DNA of 29,851 bases from CAYRZF01 sp964428805 (GTDB taxonomy: Bacteria > Methylomirabilota > Methylomirabilia > Rokubacteriales > CSP1-6), in assembly GCA_964428805.1 (NCBI GenBank), contig CAYRZF010000020.1:1-29851 (forward strand), in the 5' to 3' direction. A program made the translations under genes and the position numbers. The notes beneath the pieces are model-generated. The model saw only the letters and a list, made by a program, of their open reading frames with translations. It did no database searches and was not told the DNA's origin. Every line of letters starts with the position of its first letter. The stretch's first letter is position 1. Below are positions 1 through 6,395 of the stretch, piece after piece.

Positions 1-10
1 TCTCCCCCTC

Positions 11-77
11 GGGGGGAGAGGATGAAGGTGAGGGGATTATGAGTGGGGTGAGGGGGGGAGAGGGCCGGGTGAGGGGG
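11..77 (+). repeat. Two direct copies of a G-rich intergenic repeat
   Basis: Two copies of a roughly 25-base unit lie at 11-35 and 53-77, just beyond the 3' end of the DoxX gene. Both begin GGGGGGAGAGG and end GGTGAGGGG; they differ in the middle. A third, inverted copy lies at 1220-1243. Bases 1-19 also form a C-run/G-run hairpin. This looks like a short dispersed intergenic repeat rather than coding sequence. The window starts here, so the full element may extend to the left. Confidence 0.55.
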
Positions 78-86
78 CCCAGAGGG

Positions 87-509
87 CTATCTGGAGCGCG
101 TGACCGCAAGAGCGCCCGAGCCTAGGAAGATCTGGGCAACGGTCGCGCCCAGGAGCGCGAGGACGTACTCGTAACCCGCCACGTTGGCCCGGCCCGCCGC
201 CGCGTCCACGATAACCGCTTTCATGAAGAAGCCCTGGGGGAGGTGGAATTTGACCAAGGCCCCCAGCATGAACACGGCGTTGCCCGCCGCGGCCCACCGG
301 GTCCAGAGACCCAAGATCAGCATGACGCCGCCGAGAGCATGGACCAGGATGAGGAGCCAGGCCATGAGCAGCGGCGCCGGTAGCCCCATGACCTTCCCGA
401 TCAGACTCGCCACCCCAGCCGGGGTGAACACGACGAGCGAGAGGTACGCGTGCATCACGTAGATGACCCCGAGGACAACCCTCAGAACAGTCGCGCCGAA
501 CTCCTTCAT
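87..509 (-). CDS. DoxX family membrane protein
   Basis: This is a 140-residue integral inner-membrane protein of the DoxX family. The sequence shows four hydrophobic segments at about residues 7-28, 46-68, 73-88 and 113-136, with the family pattern of small residues and a conserved FHLPQGFF stretch between helices 3 and 4. The length is normal for DoxX. The ATG start has a GGAGG-type ribosome binding site a few bases upstream. It is the last gene of a minus-strand run after the ferritin-like protein (25 bases apart) and was probably transcribed with it. DoxX proteins are linked to quinone or thiol redox balance in some bacteria, but the family has no single biochemical role, so none is assigned. 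The neighbouring di-iron protein fits a redox or oxidative-stress theme (inference). Confidence 0.85.
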   Translation of the reverse strand: MKEFGATVLRVVLGVIYVMHAYLSLVVFTPAGVASLIGKVMGLPAPLLMAWLLILVHALGGVMLILGLWTRWAAAGNAVFMLGALVKFHLPQGFFMKAVIVDAAAGRANVAGYEYVLALLGATVAQIFLGSGALAVTRSR

Positions 510-534
510 CGCGTCGCCTCCGTGGGTGGTGTTC

Positions 535-1203
535 TCAACCGCCGCGGTCGGCTCGGGCCCGGTGCGCCGCGTACGCTTGGAAGACCTTGAGGTTCATCTC
601 GCGGCACCCCTCGCGGGCCTGCCGTTGCCGCTCCGGGGTGTCGGCCAGGAGCAACAGGGCCTGGCGGCCGATCGCGGCGTGGCGGTACTCGTCGGGGAGG
701 ATCTGCGTGCGATAGAGGTCGGCCGTCTCGGGGTCCACATCGTGGGCGCGGCGGATCAGGGTCTCGAACCCCTCGCACGACTGGGTTTCGCCCGCGAACT
801 GGAATATGGCGAGCTTCTCGACCGTCGGGCGATTGCGGCAGGCGACGAGCCAGTCGAAGAGGGCCTCCCACTCGGGGAGCGGCTCGTACGCCTCGGGATC
901 CTCGCCCAGCTCCTTGAGCCGGCGCCGCAGGAGCTGGTAGTGTCGCTGCTCGTCGTCCAGCTGCCGGGGGAGTAGATCCCTGATCTCGCGCTCCGGGACC
1001 CACGGGATCCAGGCCGCGATCAGCTCCGCCGAGCGGAGCTCGTTGTAGACGCCCTGGCGCATCCGGTAGCGGATCTGGGAGAGGAGAACCTCGCGGGGCG
1101 CGTCGGGATCCAGGCGAACGTCGCGCCCGGCCCAGAACGCCGTGTTCTCCTGGGCCAGCTCCTTGACGAAGCGCTCAGCACCGGGGTCACGGCTGCGCGT
1201 CAT
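535..1203 (-). CDS. Ferritin-like di-iron domain protein
   Basis: A 222-residue cytoplasmic protein, largely helical, with the ligand pattern of a four-helix-bundle di-iron carboxylate protein. A first glutamate (E55 or E60) is followed by E85-x-x-H88; a second pair has E139 or E144 followed by E172-x-x-H175 (DEQRHY and DEYRHA motifs). This double E...ExxH arrangement is what ferritin, rubrerythrin and oxygenase-type di-iron proteins share. No rubredoxin-like cysteine pairs are present. The exact subfamily is not recognised, so an iron store, peroxidase or oxygenase are all possible. The ATG at 1203 is chosen because a GAGGG lies just upstream and the N-terminus is then typical in length. It sits between an exported DUF3047 protein (43 bases upstream, with a repeat copy between) and DoxX. 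Confidence 0.75.
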   Translation of the reverse strand: MTRSRDPGAERFVKELAQENTAFWAGRDVRLDPDAPREVLLSQIRYRMRQGVYNELRSAELIAAWIPWVPEREIRDLLPRQLDDEQRHYQLLRRRLKELGEDPEAYEPLPEWEALFDWLVACRNRPTVEKLAIFQFAGETQSCEGFETLIRRAHDVDPETADLYRTQILPDEYRHAAIGRQALLLLADTPERQRQAREGCREMNLKVFQAYAAHRARADRGG

Positions 1204-1219
1204 GCGCCCTCACGGTGCG

Positions 1220-1243
1220 CCCTCACCTCTGTCCTCTCCCCCC
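1220..1243 (-). repeat. Inverted copy of the G-rich intergenic repeat
   Basis: On the minus strand this 24-base stretch reads GGGGGGAGAGGA, three variable bases, AGGTGAGGG. It matches the copy at 11-34 at 21 of 24 positions by eye and has the opposite orientation. It fills most of the 43-base space between the DUF3047 and ferritin-like genes, so it would be carried in their shared transcript. Confidence 0.5.
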
Positions 1244-1246
1244 GGT

Positions 1247-1921
1247 TCATGGCTTCCTGAAGAGGATCGTGCCCATGTACGACTCGGCGCTGGAGTGCGT
1301 GTCGTCGGAGTCGATGGCGACGGAGACAACGTCGAGGTCCCCCGGCTCCTCGTCATAGATCCGCTTGTAGTCCTCGTAGACGTTGCGCGACTCGGTGATC
1401 CAGCGGTTGAGGTCCTTGGTGCCGGAACGCACGACAACGTACGTGACGAGGGAGCTCTTCTTGCTCTGCACGGTGGTCCCCTCGGGAGCGGTTGTGTCCC
1501 AGATGTACCCGATGATGCGCGAGCGCACGTAGCGAGGGAAGCGTGGGAACGTCACGTAGATCTGGGCCGCCTCGTCATCCGTCTCCTTCCTTCGGCAGTC
1601 GCCGCCCCTCGGGAGAACCACGGCCTTCCACCGCCACTCCAGGATCGGCGTCTCCTTCAAGTTCACCTTGACTTCCTTGTTGATCGTCGAGCTCTCCTTC
1701 CGGCTCTTCAGGTGGAGGACTGTCGTCGGGCTCTCCTCGACCACCGTCAGGTCGTACACCGGGTTTCCCCCCCAGTTCTGCGGCATCCAACCTTTTGGAA
1801 TCCCGGTGGCGCCCACCTGGTCCCTACTCCAGTTCTCCACCACCACCACGGCAGTCTGGGCCCACCCCGCCGCGGCCAGCAGCAGGAGGATCCCCAAGAG
1901 GATTCGGCTGAGCTGCCTCAC
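1247..1921 (-). CDS. Exported DUF3047 domain protein
   Basis: A 224-residue protein with a clear Sec signal peptide: positive MRQLSR, a leucine-rich core to about residue 20, and a likely cut after GWA. The mature part matches the DUF3047 family as I know it: a WGGNPVYDL segment, LEWRWKA, DDEAAQIYVTFP and a C-terminal stretch ending in YMGTILF. Function is unknown; the family is predicted to be periplasmic and beta-rich. The start is GTG at 1921, overlapping the TGA of the upstream GAF gene (GTGA), with GAGGAG nine bases upstream. The overlap implies translational coupling to the GAF protein. I infer an envelope role but cannot name a substrate. Confidence 0.8.
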   Translation of the reverse strand: MRQLSRILLGILLLLAAAGWAQTAVVVVENWSRDQVGATGIPKGWMPQNWGGNPVYDLTVVEESPTTVLHLKSRKESSTINKEVKVNLKETPILEWRWKAVVLPRGGDCRRKETDDEAAQIYVTFPRFPRYVRSRIIGYIWDTTAPEGTTVQSKKSSLVTYVVVRSGTKDLNRWITESRNVYEDYKRIYDEEPGDLDVVSVAIDSDDTHSSAESYMGTILFRKP

Positions 1922-3578
1922 CGCTTTTTTCTCCTCTTCTCACCGCGCCGCTCCGGGCGCGCCAGCGTTACCGCAGCGAGCGCCGCGTACCCCTCGACGA
2001 GGCGGAGCTGCTCAGGTGTGAGGGGCCCTGCCGCGCCCAGATGCAGGACGCCGAGCAAGTCAGCATGGACTAAGAGCGGCAGCGTCACGCTCGCCCTGAT
2101 CCCGAGCTTCCGATACCAGTCGGCCTCGCCGGCCAGCGGGTCGCCCGACACATCCGTCGTCACCCGCGACTGCCGGTGCAGCGCGGTCCATCCGAGGAAC
2201 CCCGACCCGTAGCTTACCCGCTTCCGCTGATCCGGGGCTCCTCGATCCCGAGGGTCCGCGTACAAGAGGCGAAGCTTCCGAGCTTGGTCGTCGGCGCCCC
2301 ACACCGAGAACCACGGCGCCCCGAGGGCGCGCCGACAGCCCTCGGAGATCAACCCCAGCACCGCCTTGCGCGGGCGCCCCTCGTTGATGGCCTGAGCAGC
2401 GGCTACGAGGCCCCCGAGCTGCTCGACGTGAACCTCGTTATCCCTGAGGAGGCGCGCGTGGCCGATAGCCAGGGCGGCGTGGTCGCAATAGATCCCGAGG
2501 AGGGAAAGCTGCGAGGGCGGGAGCGGTGCCGCGGTCCAGACTGACAGGACCCCCACCAGGGCCTCCTTGAAGTGCAGTGGGAATGAGTAGATGCTCCGGA
2601 CGCCTCGGTTTTGCGCCCAGTCCTTGGCGACCAGGCGGGGATCCGTCAGCGCATCATCCAGGTGGAGGGCCTCCTCCGTTTCGGCNNNNNNNNNNNNNNN
2701 NNNNNNNNNNNNNNNNNNNNNNNNNNNNNNNNNNNNNNNNNNNNNNNNNNNNNNNNNNNNNNNNNNNNNNNNNNNNNNNNNNNNNCCAGGCGGGGATCCG
2801 TCAGCGCATCATCCAGGTGGAGGGCCTCCTCCGTTTCGGCGACCCATCCCGCCAGGCCCTCGCCGTAGGCAAAGCGTTTGCGAGGAAGGCGCTCGGGGCC
2901 CTCCGGCCCCAAGGACACGATACGCGTGAGCTGCCTCGCCGCCGGGTCGGCGAGCCAGACCACGGTGGCCACCGCAGCCGCAAATGACTTGGCGGCCTTT
3001 GCCACCATGGTCAGGGCCTCTTCGAGGTCGCGGGGTTCCCCAAGGATCTTGGCGAGCGTGAGCAGGCGGAGCAAGTCCATGTTGACCGACTGGAGCCCCT
3101 GGCGGACCTTGGCGTTCTGGAGCGCTGTGGAGAGTTGCCGCTGAAAAGCCGTGAGGGAAGAGTCTGAAAGCGTCGGTCCCGGCTCAGCCCCGGCGCGGAA
3201 CATGGCGATGAGGAGGCCGAGGAGCCGTCCCTCGCTCGCGAGGGCCAAGAGGATCCCGCCGACCACTCCTTCGGGTAGCCCCTCTTCCCCGAGGCGGATC
3301 GGCCGGGTCATCTGATCGGCATCGCGCTCGTTCAGGCGGAACATCTGGGGAAAGGTCCTGACCACCGCCGGACGGATCCCGCGGATCGAGACCATTTCCA
3401 CCGCCTTGGTTTCGGGGTTAACGAGGCAGGCGATCCCCGCCGGCGCGCGCGTCACCTGCAACAGCCCGTCGATCGCCCGCGTGAGGAGCTCTTCGGGCGA
3501 GATACCCAGGTTGGCCGCGTGGCTCAGCTGGCTGACGACGGCCTCGATGGAAGGGTCGGGACGTTTGGGATTCACCAT
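1918..3578 (-). CDS. Triple-GAF domain protein (interrupted by a false assembly gap)
   Basis: The gene appears as two reading frames separated by 100 Ns (2686-2785). The same 55 bases stand at 2631-2685 and 2786-2840. Removing the Ns and one copy (155 bases) joins both halves in one open frame of 501 residues, with sensible sequence across the join (LTDPRL-VAKDWAQNRG). Three GAF-like domains follow one another at about residues 10-160, 175-325 and 330-485, each ending in the usual LAxALxxAR-type helix, with a basic tail (EKRRKKR). There is no histidine kinase, GGDEF, EAL or DNA-binding domain, so it is a stand-alone sensor or partner protein. ATG at 3578 is preferred over the ATG at 3602, which overlaps the -10 box. 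It heads the minus-strand run with DUF3047, ferritin-like and DoxX genes. Confidence 0.8.
2686..2785. other. Assembly gap of 100 Ns, probably false
   Basis: Exactly 100 Ns are flanked on both sides by an identical 55-base sequence (2631-2685 and 2786-2840). This is the signature of two contigs that overlap by one k-mer but were scaffolded with a default gap. Collapsing 155 bases restores the GAF gene frame, so no sequence is likely to be missing. Confidence 0.9.
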
Positions 3579-3600
3579 GCTCGGGGGCCTTTTGAAAGCC

Positions 3601-3627
3601 ATTATACCTGCCCATCGGGTCGTGCAA
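3601..3627 (-). promoter_or_regulatory. Sigma70-type promoter for the GAF-DUF3047-ferritin-DoxX run
   Basis: On the minus strand a perfect TATAAT lies at 3606-3601, preceded by TTGCAC at 3627-3622 with a 15-base spacer, a little shorter than ideal. Transcription would begin near 3594, leaving a short leader before ATG 3578. The -10 box overlaps the upstream ATG at 3602, which therefore cannot be the start if this promoter is used. Confidence 0.5.
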
Positions 3628-3691
3628 CCGCGGTTCGGCGATGGGGGTCAATCCGTGCAATGAGAGCGGCCTCGGCCTCCCGACGCTCGGT

Positions 3692-3757
3692 TCAACCCTT
3701 CACGAAATCACCCCATTCAGGGCCGGACACCCCGGGCACGGGCCTTGCGTCACTCAT
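3692..3757 (-). CDS. Possible 21-residue small open reading frame
   Basis: In the 270-base space between the GAF gene and the S4 gene, a minus-strand ATG at 3757 is preceded by a purine-rich GGAAGGGAG seven bases upstream and opens a 21-codon frame (MSDARPVPGV...DFVKG, stop). The ribosome binding site is good, but the frame is too short to judge coding potential and matches nothing I know. The rest of 3607-3875 shows no other feature apart from promoter-like elements. Confidence 0.2.
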   Translation of the reverse strand: MSDARPVPGVSGPEWGDFVKG

Positions 3758-3840
3758 AGTCGGCTCCCTTCCTTCCGAGTGGGCAAAGTCGCCGCCGGTG
3801 GGCAGGCCGGGGCGTCGAGCCCTCTCCGGGGGGAAGGGAG

Positions 3841-3869
3841 TTGCGTCCATCAAGGGGCTCGGGTAGAAG
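3841..3869 (+). promoter_or_regulatory. Weak promoter candidate for the S4-domain gene
   Basis: TTGCGT at 3841-3846 and TAGAAG at 3864-3869 are spaced by 17 bases. Transcription would begin at about 3876, which is the GTG start itself, so the message could be leaderless; this agrees with the lack of a good Shine-Dalgarno there. Both hexamers are poor matches, so this is tentative. Confidence 0.25.
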
Positions 3870-3875
3870 TGGCCT

Positions 3876-4241
3876 GTGGAACGCGTCCGGGTGGATAAGT
3901 GGCTCTGGGCCGCGCGCTTCTTCAAGACCCGAGGCCTCGCCGCGGCGGCGTGCGAAGGCGGAAAGGTGGATGTCAACCGCGGCTCGGCCAAGCCCGCCAA
4001 GTTAATCGGCCCGGGGGATATGCTTCGAATCACGCTTCCCCGGGGAAAAAAGATCATCAAAGTGCTGGCGCTGGCAGAGCGCCGGGGTCCCGCGCTACGG
4101 GCGCAGCTTCTCTACGAGGACCTCACTCCTCCGCCACCCCCCGAGCCTCTCGCCACGGCTCCGCCTGTCTATCGGCCGCGCGGAACGGGCCGGCCGACCA
4201 AGCGGGAACGGCGGCTTCTCGAACGGCTGAGCCGCCGGTAG
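3876..4241 (+). CDS. S4-domain RNA-binding protein, Hsp15 (HslR) family
   Basis: A 121-residue basic protein with an N-terminal S4 RNA-binding fold at about residues 1-65. The typical Hsp15 opening RVDKWLWAARFFKTR is followed by a VNRGSAKPAKLIGPGD loop and LPRGKK. The C-terminal part is proline-rich, then strongly basic (RPTKRERRLLERLSRR), again as in Hsp15. E. coli Hsp15 binds the free 50S subunit still carrying a nascent chain and helps recycle stalled ribosomes; the same role is likely here by family knowledge. The start is GTG at 3876, giving the standard N-terminus. It is a single-gene unit: divergent from the GAF gene and followed by its own terminator at 4271-4296. Confidence 0.85.
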   Translation: MERVRVDKWLWAARFFKTRGLAAAACEGGKVDVNRGSAKPAKLIGPGDMLRITLPRGKKIIKVLALAERRGPALRAQLLYEDLTPPPPPEPLATAPPVYRPRGTGRPTKRERRLLERLSRR

Positions 4242-4270
4242 GTGTCGGCTCGCTGACACCGCTGCCACGT

Positions 4271-4296
4271 CCCTGACGCTGGTCAGGGTTTTGTTT
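4271..4296 (+). terminator. Rho-independent terminator of the S4-domain gene
   Basis: CCCTGAC (4271-4277) pairs with GTCAGGG (4282-4288) around a four-base loop and is followed by TTTTGTTT. It lies 30 bases after the S4 stop codon. Confidence 0.8.
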
Positions 4297-4440
4297 GTGG
4301 CCATTTTCGTTGAAATTCCTGAGACTTCCTCCAACTCCCTCTCTGGCATCCCCCTTGAATTCGTGTCGTGTGATGGCAGCCTTCCGGCAATGCATGCGGG
4401 GCCGCGGCTACATAGGGTAGCTTAGGCGGGATCCCCGATA
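4297..4440 (+). other. Gene-free stretch between two terminators
   Basis: No convincing open reading frame or tRNA is visible here. The composition is lower in GC at the start (CCATTTTCGTTGAAATTCC) and then GC-rich. The stretch lies after the S4-gene terminator yet runs into a second strong terminator, so something transcribed may end there. I see no confident promoter within it. Confidence 0.4.
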
Positions 4441-4472
4441 CCCCCTCCCTGAGCACAGGGAGGGGGTTTTTC
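4441..4472 (+). terminator. Strong rho-independent terminator with no obvious gene upstream
   Basis: CCCCCTCCCT (4441-4450) pairs with AGGGAGGGGG (4457-4466) around a short loop, followed by TTTTTC. It stands 25 bases before the -35 of the cobalamin operon and may insulate it from upstream read-through, or end a small RNA from 4297-4440. Confidence 0.85.
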
Positions 4473-4496
4473 TTTGCCTGTTTCCCAGGACGTCCC

Positions 4497-4526
4497 TTGA
4501 CAACCCCGCTCCCATCCGGGTAGCCT
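4497..4526 (+). promoter_or_regulatory. Promoter of the cobalamin operon
   Basis: A consensus TTGACA at 4497-4502 is followed after 18 bases by TAGCCT at 4521-4526. The predicted start, near 4533, coincides with the 5' edge of the cobalamin riboswitch, which supports the call even though the -10 box is weak. Confidence 0.55.
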
Positions 4527-4530
4527 TTCG

Positions 4531-4712
4531 GCGTCAGCGGTGTCCGGGTGGCCCACTGGAGTGGGCCACAGGGAAGGCGGTGCGAATCCGCCGCGACCCC
4601 GTCACTGTGATCGGGGACGAAACCCACGACGGCCACTGGTCCGGCTAATCCCGGATTGGGAAGGCGTGGGGAGTAGGACGATCCGAGAGCCAGGAGACCT
4701 GCCCGGGCGCCC
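4531..4712 (+). promoter_or_regulatory. Cobalamin riboswitch 1 (upstream of cobU)
   Basis: The conserved cobalamin-riboswitch core is present in order: ACAGGGAA at 4568-4575, GGTGCGAATCC at 4579-4589, the CACTGTGA segment near 4603-4610, a GGGAAGGCG segment near 4660 and the B12 box AGCCAGGAGACCTGCC at 4689-4704. CCGGGT (4544-4549) can pair with GCCCGG (4701-4706) to close the element. Downstream, the same GCCCGG could instead pair with CCGGGC at 4741-4746, which is followed by a T-rich stretch; this is a possible off-state terminator (inference). The element should repress cobU and following genes when adenosylcobalamin or another cobalamin is plentiful. Confidence 0.93.
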
Positions 4713-4798
4713 CAGAACACACCGGTCTTCGCGGGAGGGTCCGGGCTCTTGCTTTCTCGCTCACGCCGTCCGGTCCGCTTCCTTCCATCTCGGTCCCC

Positions 4799-5362
4799 GT
4801 GATAGTGGCCCCGGCCTCGATCCTCATCCTGGGCGGCGCCCGGAGCGGGAAGAGCCGCTATGCCCTCGCGCAGGCCCAGGCCAGAGGCGGCCGGGTTGGC
4901 GTGGTGGCCACAGCGGAGCCGCTCGACGCGGAGATGGCCGCTCGGATTGCCCGCCACCGCCGGGAGCGCCCCGGCTCCTGGCTCACGGTGGAAGAGCCGC
5001 TGGAACTGGTGGCGACGCTGCGCCGCCTGGCCCACTCGGTGGATACCGTCCTCGTCGATTGCCTGACTCTCTGGGTGTCGAATCATCTTCAGCGGGGGTT
5101 GACGGACGAATCCGTCTCCGCCAATGCCGAAGCCCTCGCCAAGCTCGTGGCCGAGCGGCCGTACTCCCTCATTCTGGTTTCCAACGAGGTCGGGCAAGGG
5201 GTGCACCCCCCAACGGCGGAGGGTCTCCGCTTTCGTGATCTGCTGGGCCTCGTCAACCAGACCGTAGCTCAGGCGGCGGACCGGGTCGTGCTGATGGTGG
5301 CCGGCCTGCCGCTGACTCTCAAGGACCAGATCCCCCATGACCGGACTTCAGAAGCTCCTTAG
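4799..5362 (+). CDS. cobU: Adenosylcobinamide kinase / adenosylcobinamide-phosphate guanylyltransferase
   Basis: A 187-residue bifunctional enzyme that phosphorylates adenosylcobinamide and then transfers GMP to give adenosylcobinamide-GDP, the activated corrinoid for nucleotide-loop assembly. The P-loop GGARSGKS is at residues 12-19. ARHRRERP at 51-58 holds the histidine expected to carry GMP (H53), VDCLTLWVSN is at 86-95, VSNEVGQG at 127-134, and the closing RFRDLLGLVNQ and GLPLTLK motifs are present. The length is normal. The start is GTG at 4799; an in-frame GTG at 4805 is equally possible and no strong ribosome binding site decides. First gene after riboswitch 1; it overlaps cobT by 26 bases. 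Confidence 0.95.
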   Translation: MIVAPASILILGGARSGKSRYALAQAQARGGRVGVVATAEPLDAEMAARIARHRRERPGSWLTVEEPLELVATLRRLAHSVDTVLVDCLTLWVSNHLQRGLTDESVSANAEALAKLVAERPYSLILVSNEVGQGVHPPTAEGLRFRDLLGLVNQTVAQAADRVVLMVAGLPLTLKDQIPHDRTSEAP

Positions 5363-6395
5363 CCGGATCGGTCCCCCCGATCCCCCGCTGGCGTCGCGGG
5401 CCCAGGCGCGCCTGGATCAATTGACGAAGCCCGTGGGCAGCCTCGGCCGCTTGGAGGAACTCGCCTGCCGGCTGGTTGAGATGACGGGAAATGACCCCCC
5501 GATCGTGAGGCGGCCGGTCATCTTCACCCTGGCCGGGGACCACGGTGTCGTGGCCGAAGGGGTCAGCGCGTACCCCCAGGTCGTAACCGCCCAGATGGTG
5601 GAGAACTTCATCCGAGGCGGCGCCGCCATCAACGTCCTGGCCCGACACGCGGGCGCCGACGTCCTGGTGGCCGATTTCGGAGTGGCCGCCCCAGTGCCGT
5701 CAGAGCCGGGGCTCGTCAGCAGGCGGATCGGCCCAGGGACGAAGAACATGGCCCGCGAACCGGCGATGACGCGTGAGCAGGCCCTGGCCGCCATCGAGGC
5801 GGGGATCGGGCTCGTGGAAGCGGAGTGCTGCCAGGGCGTGGACCTCATCGGCACAGGCGAGATGGGGATCGGCAACACGACGGCCGCCAGCGCCATCGCG
5901 GCCGCCTTCACCGGCGCCCCGGTCGAGGCCGTGACGGGCCACGGCACCGGGATCGACAAGACCACCTGGAAGGTGAAGGTGGCAGTGATTCGTCGAGCGC
6001 TCGAGGTGAATCGACCGGATCCCAGGGACGGCCTGGACGTCCTGGCCAAGGTGGGCGGTTTCGAGATCGGCGGCCTCGTCGGGGTCATCCTGGCGGGGGC
6101 GGCCCGGCGGATTCCCGTGGTGCTCGATGGTTTTATCGCCGGGGCGTCGGCTTTGATCGCCGTGGCGCTCAAGCCGGAGGCCCGGCATTACCTCCTGGCG
6201 TCCCACTGTTCGGTGGAACCGGGCCATCGGGTGATCCTCGAGCATCTGGGGCTCCGCCCCTATCTGGATCTCGAGTTGCGACTGGGCGAGGGGACCGGCG
6301 CGGCGCTGGCGTTCACCCTGATCCAGGCCGCGGTGAAGATATACACGGAGATGGCGACCTTTAAGTCCGCCGGCGTGTCGGGAGGGCAGGCGTGA
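5337..6395 (+). CDS. cobT: Nicotinate-nucleotide:dimethylbenzimidazole phosphoribosyltransferase
   Basis: A 352-residue cytoplasmic enzyme that transfers the phosphoribosyl group of nicotinate mononucleotide to 5,6-dimethylbenzimidazole, giving alpha-ribazole phosphate, the lower ligand precursor. Visible family motifs include the N-terminal KPVGSLGRLE, TLAGDHGVVAEGVSAYP, the phosphate-binding GTGEMGIGNTTAASA, GFEIGGLVG and, near the C-terminus, RLGEGTGAAL, whose glutamate (E318) matches the catalytic base. Length is typical. The ATG at 5337 lies inside the end of cobU, so the two are probably coupled. The same operon encodes BluB, which makes the dimethylbenzimidazole substrate. Confidence 0.96.
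   Translation: MTGLQKLLSRIGPPDPPLASRAQARLDQLTKPVGSLGRLEELACRLVEMTGNDPPIVRRPVIFTLAGDHGVVAEGVSAYPQVVTAQMVENFIRGGAAINVLARHAGADVLVADFGVAAPVPSEPGLVSRRIGPGTKNMAREPAMTREQALAAIEAGIGLVEAECCQGVDLIGTGEMGIGNTTAASAIAAAFTGAPVEAVTGHGTGIDKTTWKVKVAVIRRALEVNRPDPRDGLDVLAKVGGFEIGGLVGVILAGAARRIPVVLDGFIAGASALIAVALKPEARHYLLASHCSVEPGHRVILEHLGLRPYLDLELRLGEGTGAALAFTLIQAAVKIYTEMATFKSAGVSGGQA

Noticed and set aside
2631..2840. A genuine 55-base tandem duplication inside the GAF gene
   Set aside because: The same 55-base length recurs at the second gap, and collapse restores frame in both genes, which fits an assembly k-mer overlap far better.
2577..2987. Plus-strand open frames running through the Ns at 2686-2785
   Set aside because: They exist only because Ns are read as open codons, and they are antisense to the GAF gene.
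4579..4589. A tRNA T-loop-like GGTGCGAATCC
   Set aside because: It is part of the conserved cobalamin-riboswitch core; no acceptor or anticodon stem surrounds it.
4283..5338. A 351-residue minus-strand open frame across the riboswitch and cobU
   Set aside because: It runs through a terminator, a riboswitch and the antisense of cobU, and resembles no protein.
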